Source of the DNA: Fragilaria crotonensis | Taxonomy: Eukaryota > Bacillariophyta > Fragilariophyceae > Fragilariales > Fragilariaceae | Direction of reading: 5' to 3' | Length of the DNA stretch: 53,646 bases | NCBI GenBank assembly: GCA_022925895.1 | Contig: JAKSYS010000428.1 | Coordinates: 1 to 53,646, forward strand | Shown here: one piece after another, positions 30,901-40,289 of the stretch | Position numbering within the stretch: position 1 is the stretch's first letter | Layout of the letters: each line of letters starts with the position of its first letter | Notes under the pieces: model-generated | What the model saw: only the letters and a program-made list of their open reading frames with translations | Databases searched by the model: none | Told to the model about the DNA's origin: nothing | Translations under genes and position numbers: made by a program

Positions 30901-31426
30901 TGCGATTTACCCTTTCGAACAGCGTTCGCATGTGTATTAGCATTCCCGAGCAAGCAGAGCCACATCGGTGCCCACACCATGTGTTGTAATTAGCCCGAGC
31001 ACATTCCTCTCGCCTGCATGCCTCGAGGTCCAGCGTTAGTATACGCTAAATTATCAAATTGCGCTGCGAACATAACGCATATGAAAACGTATGCCAATAA
31101 GATATAACGCATGCCCGGTACGCATCAAGCAACGCAGACGAGCAGGCAAACGCAGTCGCGCATCAGGCGTCATCCTGCTCGAGTATGCCAGTACCGTCGC
31201 ACGAGATCGTTTCATATGTCTGTCTTGTTGTCTTACTCAAACGAGTTTTAGCAACCCAACTGTTTCTACCATTTCAGCCGCTTGTTACGTTGTCGTGCTA
31301 AACGCAATTATAACAACCCGACTGAAACACAGAAAATTTCTTTTTCTTTTTCCGGCTGTCTGCCGCCGCACGATATGGCCCCCAACCCTGCTACACTGCG
31401 TATAACAGCGTCAGCGACGACACGGG
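30901..31426 (+). other. 3' non-coding part of the DIRS-like element before repeat B1
   Basis: This lies between the recombinase stop and the first B repeat. It has short runs with CGCATATG/CGTATGCC-like inverted pieces (about 31075-31100) and no convincing frame. Confidence 0.5.
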
Positions 31427-31668
31427 CAGGCCAGTGCTTTAGTGAACCATCCGGGAATCCGTTGGACTCCTCGGATACTCTAAAATCGTCATAGTCACTA
31501 CGTTTTTTGCCCACTATGCTACTGTCACTACGTCATACTCGTAGAAGTACACATACGACAGTACCATGAATGCTCCATACGTAGTTGCTATGTGGTTACA
31601 CTATTGCACAGCCATACCGTTCGACAGTGCAGTACAGCTGAGGCGACTTCTGGGAATCCATAGGATTC
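31427..31668 (+). repeat. Split direct repeat B1 of the DIRS-like element
   Basis: These 242 bp start CAGGCCAGTGC and end CATAGGATTC, and recur at 31940-32181 and 32454-32698. B joins directly to A at 31668/31669, which is the expected circle junction sequence. Confidence 0.88.
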
Positions 31669-31915
31669 TTGCAGATAAGACACTAAGCCAATGCAACAGT
31701 AGACGAGTAAGCTACTCCCTTCTATTGCAGTACCCAAGTGTCTATCTAACATTCGTCGTTACGTAAATGACATACTGACGGCCCTAGGACATTCGACCGC
31801 AGCGCGGTCGAGGGCAAACAACTTGTTCCCTGATGGAAATCACTCACTTGTTTTGCAAATGAGCGATTTGAATACATCGGTGATGCGATATCAGCCGATG
31901 TACTTTTTTTGCTAA
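31669..31915 (+). repeat. Split direct repeat A2
   Basis: Copy of 22913-23159 with no difference noticed. It is followed by a 24-bp spacer (31916-31939) before B2. Confidence 0.88.
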
Positions 31916-31939
31916 CCCACCCGCCGTCCCCAACAGCCT

Positions 31940-32181
31940 CAGGCCAGTGCTTTAGTGAACCATCCGGGAATCCGTTGGACTCCTCGGATACTCTAAAATC
32001 GTCATAGTCACTACGTTTTTTGCCCACTATGCTACTGTCACTACGTCATACTCGTAGAAGTACACATACGACAGTACCATGAATGCTCCATACGTAGTTG
32101 CTATGTGGTTACACTATTGCACAGCCATACCGTTCGACAGTGCAGTACAGCTGAGGCGACTTCTGGGAATCCATAGGATTC
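31940..32181 (+). repeat. Split direct repeat B2
   Basis: Copy of B1 at an offset of 513 bp. Confidence 0.88.
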
Positions 32182-32429
32182 TTGCAGATAAGACACTAAG
32201 CCAATGCAACAGTAGACGAGTAAGCTACTCCCTTCTATTGCAGTACCCAAGTGTCTATCTAACATTCGTCGTTACGTAAATGACATATTGACGGCCCTAG
32301 GACATTCGACCGCAGCGCGGTCGAGGGCAAACAACTTGTTCCCTGATGGAAATCGCTCACTTGTTTTGCAAATGAGCGATTTGAATACATCGGTGATGCG
32401 ATATCAGCCGATGTACATTTTTTTGCTAA
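32182..32429 (+). repeat. Split direct repeat A3 (extra unit)
   Basis: Tandem copy of A2 at an offset of 513 bp. It has at least two substitutions (CATATTGACGG, AAATCGCTCAC) and one extra T, so it is older than, or diverged from, A2. Confidence 0.85.
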
Positions 32430-32453
32430 CCCACCCGCCGTCCCCAACAGCCT

Positions 32454-32698
32454 CAGGCCAGTGCTTTAGTGAACCATCGTCCGGGAATCCGTTGGACTCC
32501 TCGGATACTCTAAAATCGTCATAGTCACTACGTTTTTTGCCCACTATGCTACTGTCACTACGTCATACTCGTAGAAGTACACATACGACAGTACCATGAA
32601 TGCTCCATACGTAGTTGCTATGTGGTTACACTATTGCACAGCCATACCGTTCGACAGTGCAGTACAGCTGAGGCGACTTCTGGGAATCCATAGGATTC
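32454..32698 (+). repeat. Split direct repeat B3, right end of the element
   Basis: Copy of B with a 3-bp insertion (CATCGTCCGG). It ends CATAGGATTC, after which the sequence becomes unique (AAGATTTTGTC). Confidence 0.85.
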
Positions 32699-33391
32699 AA
32701 GATTTTGTCAATTTTGTTTTCTAGGAATTTCCATGAGAAGAATGCGATGGTAAGCACGCCATGCCTCCCCGAGAGCAAGCCAAGGCACAAATGGCGCGCG
32801 CGTTATACATGTATTGAAGGCTGTATAATATTTAGCAACTCAAATATTGCCGTTATTGCATTAACCCGTAACTCCTTGAAGAGTAAATTCCGGATGTCCC
32901 TGGTATGCATACACGGAGTACCTGGTACTGTATGCATACTACATGGTGCATTGTGCATTGTGCATACAAGTTCTATGACACTCGAGTATGGATACTGCGT
33001 AGTGTACTTTTACTACTAGCCATCTAACCATCCGTCTGGGGAGCTAATTGTTCGTGGACGATTCTGTTGATGACTTTGCGATAGATATAGGCACTCAATG
33101 GACCTAAGCAAATTGCGTTGCTTGCCTATCGTATGACATAAGTGTGTTCAGTAGTACGACTTCAAGTCAAGGAAACGCTCGGAAGCGCGTCTTGGGTCTT
33201 GCCGAATTGGTGTACAAGTCGAGAGTAAAACGTAGAAACAATACAGTCTACAGTCTCATCGCAGACACAGTTCGTAAAGTGGATGAAGCAGACAGAGAAG
33301 ATAAGCATACCAGCGTGCAGAAGACAGACGCAAACAACACGTAACATCACATATATTGGCGCCCCTATTTGCCGATATTGCATGACACACG
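32699..33391. promoter_or_regulatory. 5' flank of the second kinase gene
   Basis: This lies between the retroelement and the kinase start. It has an AAATTCCGGATGTCCCTGG segment (32888-32906), inverted relative to 22323-22340. GTACCTGGTACTG-type sequence and TGCATAC repeats lie near 32905-32970. The open frame 33144-33344 is short and unassigned. Promoter role is inferred. Confidence 0.35.
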
Positions 33392-34719
33392 ATGGCATCC
33401 GCCGATCCACCATGGCCAAAAGAAGTAATTGAAAGGTATGAGCCTGTCAGGCGTCTTGGAAGGGGCGCTTTCGCTACTGTGGTTCTTGCGAAGCGCAAGT
33501 CGGGAAACGAAGGTAGTGGCTCTGAGCTCGTTGCAATCAAGATGGTGAAAGCGGAGACAAACACCCAAAACCACTATGTCCATCGAGAAATGTACATCCT
33601 ACAAGAACTGAACCACCCAAACATTGTGAAATTGATTGAAACCTGGGAACCCCACGATGCAACTTTCTCGGCAACGATGGTTTTGTCCAACGCAGAAGGA
33701 AGAACTTTGGACTATCTCCTGGTGAATGTCGGCGCTCCTTCTCTCACATTTGGTCGCGTGGTGATGGCACAACTGGTTGATGCAGTTGCGTATCTACACT
33801 CGGTGAGTTTCCATGATTGCGATGTCGAGTAACGACTGGCTCCATTCTTACATTTGTCATCTGTGTTACATGGCGTCGTCTCGTCACTACGAAGCATGCA
33901 GTTGTTCATCGCGATATCAAACCTGACAACATCATGATCAAAAATATTTCCCTGTCAGATAGATCGATTGTCGAGGGCGATACCGAAGAACCTCACTGGC
34001 CTGAGTTAATGCAAAAGTGGCAATTGACGCTGATTGACTTTGGCTTCGCACGAGCTCTTAGTCGAAAGGATCTCGATGCGGAGGAGTCCATCAAAATGAA
34101 AATCAAGAATATCATGCGCTTGAAGAGGCACGAGTCATTAGATGCTCCTGTCAAAGACGAAAGCAGTCGTTTCTTTCTTACCCAAGAAGCGAAGCCTGTT
34201 GACAACGCATCTCGTCGTGTTGTCCGAGCGCTGAGCGCACTTGGTACACAGCAATATGCTGCACCCGAAGTCAAGAACAAAGCACGAGACTCTGACACTG
34301 CTGACGACTCTAGCCACATGACTTTCAACGGGACCCTGGCTTCCACTGTCAGTGACTACGGAATGATTGCTGATGCCTTCAGCGTCGGCGCCACCGCTCG
34401 GTATGTTTTGACAGGGGTGCCTCCGGATGAGAGCGTCGAAGAGTTCATTGCGAATTACAACAATCCCCTGTACAAAGTTGTTAGGTGGATCTGTCGAAAG
34501 CTCACTAAAAAGGCGCAGAGGAAACCCAAGAAGTCGTATCGATCCAGCTCTGCATTGCCCTCGGAAGCACTTCAATTGGTGAAGGGCTTGACCCAGCCTA
34601 ACGCTAGCATCAGAACGTCGGTGCGGGATGCCATGCGTAATCCATACATTCAGGATGTTCTCGGCAAGACTACCACCTTCAAGAAGGAGATCACCTTCCT
34701 CAAGTGCGCGCAGTCTTGA
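33392..34719 (+). CDS. Ser/Thr protein kinase, two exons
   Basis: Exon 1 is 33392-33802 and exon 2 is 33895-34719; the intron is 33803-33894. Spliced, the protein has 411 residues. The N-lobe has LGRGAFATVVLA (Gly loop), VAIKMV (ATP Lys), and REMYILQELNHPNIVKL with the helix-C Glu. Splicing restores LHSHAVVHRDIKPDN. Then come LIDFGFAR and QYAAPE, separated by a long activation-region insert of about 80 residues with basic and acidic parts. The C-lobe ends in a basic region and a Lys-rich tail. The fold is that of an active protein kinase. The unusual insert prevents placing it in a named subfamily; CAMK/AGC-like is a guess. It converges on the truncated Hint gene. Confidence 0.85.
33803..33894 (+). 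other. Intron of the second kinase gene
   Basis: 92 nt, starting GTGAGTTTCC and ending CACTACGAAG, phase 0. It contains an in-frame stop, and removing it restores the conserved YLHS-HAVVHRDIKPDN block. Confidence 0.88.
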
Positions 34720-34799
34720 TTCAAATGTGACGATCTCTCATTATTCTACTTTTGTTAATGTTAGTCTTGATGTAATCCTCGTCGTTCTGGACTTCCGAT

Positions 34800-35935
34800 T
34801 CACCTGACGCAACATGAACCCTCCACATTTACATTCATGTTCCGCTCATTCTTGTTGGTTTCCCCGGTCCCGATCCACCCAAACCCGACGCTTGGAAACT
34901 CAAACATGCGAGACATCCACTGCGTCGATAGCTCGATGCCTCCCGCGATCTCGAGACCGTCGTCTGCGGTGAGCGACACGAACGAAGATGCCAACACACC
35001 GTCGGCCACAATCGTGCCCGACGGAGTGAAAGGCGCGTATGCGCCCTTGGAGCGTATGTTCCGAATCGAAACAATCGCCACAGGTTTTCCCGATGGTCCA
35101 TCCGAGAGCGCATCACCGACCTTGACGTGCCACGCGGGAACGAAACTTCCGGATGACCAGATCATGTGGTCCGCCGAGAGTCGGAGGGTGGTGCGTGCTT
35201 CGGTTGTGATTTCGAGGTAGTCCACGACGCGGTCGGGATCGCGATGACCAAAGCTATAGACAGACTCGAAGCGATCCGTGTCCACAAGGACGTGCTCTCC
35301 GATCTGTAGCTTGTCAAGGCGGACTTGCTCACCGTTCGTACCAGTAGTGACCAAGGACTCTCCAGAAAAGCATGTAGATGTAGTTGATGGTGACGATGTC
35401 GGGGCGTTACATTCTTGAACAGCAGCAGCATAACAGACGAATGACTTGCTGCTAGCGTCGCACTCGCAATTGTAGATGAAGAACTCACCGTCCTTTTTGC
35501 CTGGACAGCCATACGGGTCGTATTTGCATTTAGAAACTTTTGTTGGATCGCACGCTGCTCCAAAAGCAGGCCTGGCGGGACAGTCGGCGTCGTTCGGCGA
35601 TCTGCAGTTGATGGTCGCGGAATTGCAACGATAAGTGTTCCTTCGGTCCTCGGTAGGAATGCATTCGCAACTGGTAGCAAACTTGATGCCTGCGAGGCAT
35701 CCCACCGGATCGTAGCGACAGGTTGTGCCCACCGTGCACCTTGTGTTGGTCGCCAAGCTTACTGGCTTTTCTATGGGACACGCACACGTAGGTGGTTGGT
35801 TGTTAAAGCAAACGTACGTTCCTGCTGTTGAGCAGGCACAAAGGGAAAGGAACACGGTTTTTGTTTCTGGACATGTGTAAGGCCTGTACTTACAGCCCAC
35901 ACCTTTTGGGAGTGAGCAAACACTGCCAAACTTTT
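34800..35935 (-). pseudogene. Inverted, doubly truncated copy of a Hint (Hedgehog-type) gene
   Basis: On the minus strand this copies the gene at 37016-38417 almost exactly, from GSVCSLPKG to SRMFEFP. I noted only a few amino-acid changes (for example Val to Ala in GTIVADG and Ser to Tyr in VCYAAA). Homology begins abruptly near 35935, so the signal peptide and first Cys are missing; a stop lies just upstream and there is no good Met start. At the other end the match stops at FEFP (34903) and is replaced by about 30 unrelated residues, so the membrane anchor is missing. The Cys-rich modules and the whole Hint domain are uninterrupted, including Cys of CFSGES and His of ADHMIWS. It is probably a recent partial duplicate; expression as a fragment cannot be excluded. 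Confidence 0.75.
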
Positions 35936-37015
35936 GGATCCGACCCCATCAGCGAATGCGACGCTGCATGTTTGCATATTGAGGTCCGCAACAGCGCGAA
36001 TGTATGCGTACTTATCTGCCAGCAACATGTATTGGAATTCATCGTTTTAACCTCGACGCAAATTTCGGTCCAGAGCCAGCGTTTCGTCAATGTCCAAGTG
36101 TCCCAACTAGCCTTAGCAATAGATGACAGCCCAAGCTGCAAACTCTGCCTATCCACGCATCCTCTCTCGTCCACTGAACCGCAGGGGTTCTCTAGAACCC
36201 AGCAGGTGAGTCAGCTTCCACTCCAGTCATGTTTGAGCCAATAGATGTTGGTTGTGCGACCTGGATATCATGACTATGAGTTGAAAGATCATAGCAGTCG
36301 GTGTTATGAGGAGAGTCATGTCTGGATCAATGATAATAATGATGCATCGCCATTGTCCGCATGGGTGAAATCCTAGAAAGTGTTCCAGCGTTGTAAGGCA
36401 AATGGGTCGTTGAAATGGTAAAAGTGGTCCCCCTCAATTTCGGAGTACCACCGGTAGAGCAGCTTGGAATGAACGGAGCTTTTAATCTTGGCAAGATGGG
36501 TTCAACGTGGTGGTGGTGAATATCTCACTCTCTTTGCAAGACATCGTTTCGCCGATGAGATTCTTTCTTGTCACAAATAAATAAGGAAAGCTGAGTCCCA
36601 CGTCCTACCATGGAGTATGGGCAGTATGGGGATCGGTAGCATTTCATATATTCATACAGTATACATTTCTATACTGAGAAAGTTGCCAGTTGTATGTGAG
36701 AAACTTTGACTGCTCGTGTAGTTCGATATAAAGAAAACACAATAGGATATCAACGGTGTCGTTCCAGTTTTACATACGGTGTATGTGTAATAAGAAATTT
36801 TATGATCAGTCTGAGCATTCCAGTAGAAGTTCACCTCGTACTTGTACCAGAACACAATAGTACAACATTTAGCTCGTTCAAATTTATTTATTTCTCTATC
36901 TTCTTTACATAGTTATGACTACAGCACGTGGAGTATTGAACACATCAAGAGCAAAACGAACCCACAACCAAAATGGAGTTCCGTTAAAAAGTGATTCAAG
37001 AACAATTCAGCGACG
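35936..37015. promoter_or_regulatory. Region between inverted Hint copies
   Basis: Unique sequence about 1.1 kb long separating the two arms of the inverted duplication. It contains AT-rich stretches (36650-36900) upstream of the 37016 gene. I see no supported gene. It presumably includes the promoter of the Hint gene on the plus strand. Confidence 0.35.
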
Positions 37016-38417
37016 ATGATGTTCATTACGCTTCTTCTCTTCATCGCGGCCAACGTCCACCCGACCTTGGGGAAGGCCAACAACAACCCATTATGTCCCG
37101 AGGCAAGGCCTAAGATTGGCAGTGTTTGCTCACTCCCAAAAGGGGTGGGCTGTAAGTACAGGCCTTACACATGTCCAGAAACAAAAACCGTGTTCCTTTC
37201 CCTTTGTGCCTGCTCAACAGCAGGAACGTACGTTTGCTTTAACAACCAACCACCTACGTGTGCGTGTCCCATAGAAAAGCCAGTAAGCTTGGCGACCAAC
37301 ACAAGGTGCACGGTGGGCACAACCTGTCGCTACGATCCGGTGGGATGTCTCGCAGGCATCAAGTTTGCTACCAGTTGCGAATGCATTCCTACCGAGGACC
37401 GAAGGAACACTTATCGTTGTAATTCCGCGACCATCAACTGCAGATCGCCGAACGACGCCGACTGTCCCGCCAGGCCTGCTTTTGGAGCAGCGTGCGATCC
37501 AACAAAAGTTTCTAAATGCAAATACGACCCTTATGGCTGTCCAGGCAAAAAGGACGGTGAGTTCTTCATCTACAATTGCGAGTGCGACGCTAGCAGCAAG
37601 TCATTCGTCTGTTCTGCTGCTGCTGTTCAAGAATGTAACGCCCCGACATCGTCACCATCAACTACATCTACATGCTTTTCTGGAGAGTCCTTGGTCACTA
37701 CTGGTACGAACGGTGAGCAAGTCCGCCTTGACAAGCTACAGATCGGAGAGCACGTCCTTGTGGACACGGATCGCTTCGAGTCTGTCTATAGCTTTGGTCA
37801 TCGCGATCCCGACCGCGTCGTGGACTACCTCGAAATCACAACCGAAGCACGCACCACCCTCCGACTCTCGGCGGACCACATGATCTGGTCATCCGGAAGT
37901 TTCGTTCCCGCGTGGCACGTCAAGGTCGGTGATGCGCTCTCGGATGGACCATCGGGAAAACCTGTGGCGATTGTTTCGATTCGGAACATACGCTCCAAGG
38001 GCGCATACGCGCCTTTCACTCCGTCGGGCACGATTGTGGTCGACGGTGTGTTGGCATCTTCGTTCGTGTCGCTTACTGCAGACGACGGTCTCGAGATCGC
38101 GGGAGGCATCGAGCTATCGACGCAGTGGATGTCTCGCATGTTCGAGTTCCCACACCGGCTTTTGTGTCACTATCTCGGATCCTGTCCAAATGAGGCGTAT
38201 GACGAACAAGGAGTGTCTACTTGGAACGCCATGCCTTTGCGAGTCGCGCAGTGGGTGTTGGAGCATCCCAATGGAATGATCCGAATCAGTCTATTGTCAG
38301 TGTTTGCAGGGTTGTTGGGGGGTATTCTGGTTGCTGGAAAACCCTTTTGTGGTTGTGGCCTTGGTTGTCGGAGCTATGATGTTGGTCATCCGCAGAAAGG
38401 CCAAGACGGTTGGTTAG
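37016..38417 (+). CDS. Secreted or membrane-anchored Hedgehog-type Hint protein, copy A
   Basis: Signal peptide (MMFITLLLFIAANVHPTLG), then three Cys-rich modules (about residues 28-215) with patterns such as C.Y.PYGCPG and C.C.....F.C. A Hint/Hog autoprocessing domain runs from Cys220 (CFSGES) through LQIGEHVLVD, the ADHMIWS His motif, and GAYAPFTPSGTIVVDGVLASSF, which matches the end of Hedgehog Hog modules. A linker and a hydrophobic C-terminal anchor follow. The frame as written changes at a run of six G (38317-38322). Copy B has five there. With five, the anchor LENPFVVVALVVGAMMLVI and a basic tail would be encoded, ending at 38417; as written it stops at 38431. Self-cleavage before Cys220 would release the Cys-rich part. 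No cholesterol-recognition region is obvious. Confidence 0.85.
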
Positions 38418-39550
38418 GTGTTTGTTGTTAATAATTTGTGTGTGAGCAGTTGCGAGATTGGGAGGGTAGCAAAACTACGTTAGTCCTTATCATGCTGCTA
38501 TCTATGCGTTAGGTTGCCGTAATTGCATCATTGACCCTACGCTTATGACCGCAACATAACTCGCGAGCGATGTGTGCATACACTTGCAACGAAAGGGCGA
38601 AGAGGTCTTCAGTAGCTCTTTCTGAAGTTGGCCATGACGGCTCTCGTGACTGCTTCGCGTTCCCAGGTATTCTGGTATCGTACAATTGTACGCGTAACGG
38701 TATGTCACAGCAGTTTGTTACAAAAAGGATCCTAAAAATTGACACGCATGACGTCATGACATGCATCGTGCTTCGACCGCGTGCGGGATTGAGTGCCAGG
38801 ACCCAGGACATCTCTCTACTAGTAGAGCTGTACCGGCAACTCGTATGCATACCAGCATAGAATGGTGACCGTAGGGCGGTTCTTGCTATGCCCGCCTTCT
38901 CATTTCCGAGGCAAGGTAGCGGACTAGGTACTCGCATAAACATAGTCTCTGGACGACCAAAATTACGAGAGTAGCTGGACGGATTTTGAAACCACTCATT
39001 TCACCACATTCATGCACGGAGATTGTGCATTTCAGTAACTTGAGAATTGTACTATGCCCTCAAACATATGGGGTTACTGTAGCTTGTTTGTGGTGAGGTG
39101 GGACAGTTCAAAAGATGCGGCGAGTTAAAATTTTGGATTTTTTTGGGGAATGTAAAGTTTTGCTTCGTAATTTAATTGCACATTTTTGTATCATGTCAAC
39201 AGATGCAAAGAACGACAGTAGTGGTTCTTTGACACTGTTAGTACTTGTTAGTATGCCGGTATTCTAATGTCCGGTTGAATTTGCAGTCACATAACTTACT
39301 TTTGCATTTCTGACGGCCACTGCAAAATCAACATGGTCAAAGTCAATTTTGAACATTGAAGTGCGTCAACGTCGCAATATTTTAATCCTACGGCACTTTC
39401 CATATGTTTCATACAAAAAAATGCATGCTACTAATTTAATCGCATACAAAGCAAGAGTTTCATTACGAACTTCGAAATTTTACTGCTGTCCATCTCAATG
39501 CCAATCCGAATGTATTTATTGCTGAATACATAAATTTCAAGATGGCACAA
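38418..39550. other. 3' flank of Hint copy A, no supported gene
   Basis: The first ~150 bp (GGGAGGGTAGC..., CTATCTATGCGT..., CGCGAGC) resemble the sequence after copy B (41700-41840), so the gene duplication included the downstream region. The remainder is unique and AT-rich. A minus-strand open frame at 38509-38943 has no recognisable domain. Confidence 0.45.
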
Positions 39551-39558
39551 CTGTAGAA
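39551..39558. repeat. 8-bp target duplication, left of MITE
   Basis: CTGTAGAA; the same eight bases lie at 39880-39887. Confidence 0.88.
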
Positions 39559-39879
39559 CAGAGACGGGAATTTCAAACCCAGCCCACCCAAACCCACGGC
39601 CCACCCAAACCCATTGGGTTAAGGGTGGGTGTTGGGTGAGCTCAGGATTTCATGGGTGGGTCTGGGTGGGCCGACAAATCCTAGCAAAAAATGACAGTAG
39701 GTGTTTGCTACCGGTAGTAGTAGAATCATCTACTCCAGTACTGCCTTCTGGGTTTGGGTGGGTTTGGTTAGGTCTTGGTAGATTGTATGGGTTATGGGTG
39801 GGTTTGGGCTGGCACTTCCATCAGCGTAGGTTTACGTGGGTACCCATGGGTTTGATATTTTCAGATATTCCCGTCTCTG
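39559..39879. mobile_element. hAT-type MITE with G-rich body
   Basis: The element is 321 bp, bounded by the 13-bp inverted repeat CAGAGACGGGAAT and by 8-bp duplications CTGTAGAA. TIRs beginning CAG and 8-bp duplications are the hAT signature. The interior is made of CCCACCCAAACCC / GGGTTTGGGTGGG variants in both orientations, including runs that fit the G-quadruplex pattern (39616-39636 and about 39654-39670). It has no coding capacity, so it would depend on a transposase elsewhere. Confidence 0.85.
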
Positions 39880-39887
39880 CTGTAGAA
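39880..39887. repeat. 8-bp target duplication, right of MITE
   Basis: CTGTAGAA, matching 39551-39558. Confidence 0.88.
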
Positions 39888-40289
39888 TAGGCCCTTGTGA
39901 TATATTTGTAACGTGAAAAAAAACTTGTTCCAACTTGACATTGTCAAAAGGGACTCAATTTGCCACACTAGTGACTGAAAGTCCAGGTACTATGTTTAAA
40001 AAAATCTCGAAAAATAAAATTAGACCACTCATAACTCCATCAATAGATATTGTATCACGGCTTTGAGTAGCTGAAAAAGAAAGCCTTTCATGAGATCTAC
40101 AATTTGGTGCCGTTAGAAGTTGTGTATGAAGTGTCCCGACACAACGAATAATTTTACTTGTCCAGGTACTATGTTTATGCGAGTACTCAAGGATAATGTA
40201 AGATAGAGTCGAAGCACAAATTCTCATTTATAGCGAAAAGATGTATTATATCGGTAGTATCTCTATATTGTGAAACAAATAATGCAACA
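39888..40289. promoter_or_regulatory. 5' flank of Hint copy B
   Basis: AT-rich, with TATATTTG (39901) and TATTATATCGG (about 40245) close to the gene. A CCAGGTACTATGTTTA segment occurs twice (39983-39998 and 40163-40178), 180 bp apart. No gene is seen. Promoter role is inferred. Confidence 0.35.

Larger units (their letters stand above)
22913..32698 (+). mobile_element. DIRS/Ngaro-like tyrosine-recombinase retrotransposon
   Basis: The element has split direct repeats: repeat A at the left end (22913-23159), then coding DNA, then B-A-B-A-B at the right end. This is the A1...B1-A2-B2 arrangement of PAT/Ngaro-type elements, here with one extra A-B unit in tandem. Between the repeats are a gag-like region (24466-26802) and a pol region with reverse transcriptase, RNase H and a C-terminal tyrosine recombinase (26962-30900). 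No LTRs, DDE integrase or target duplication are seen, as expected for this class. No methyltransferase domain is visible, which fits Ngaro better than DIRS1. Frameshifts in gag and pol show this copy is inactive. Confidence 0.88.

Noticed and set aside
31427..32698. Tandem 513-bp units as a satellite or as LTRs
   Set aside because: The A part also stands alone at the left end of the retroelement and the B part does not, which fits split direct repeats better than a satellite or LTR pair.
38509..38943. Minus-strand open frame of 144 codons
   Set aside because: Begins in sequence similar to the 3' flank of a Hint gene, has no recognisable motif, and has a composition unlike neighbouring genes.
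39590..39860. Telomere-like GGGTTT repeats as an internal telomere
   Set aside because: Units are irregular, occur in both orientations and sit within clear TIRs and 8-bp duplications, so they are part of a MITE.
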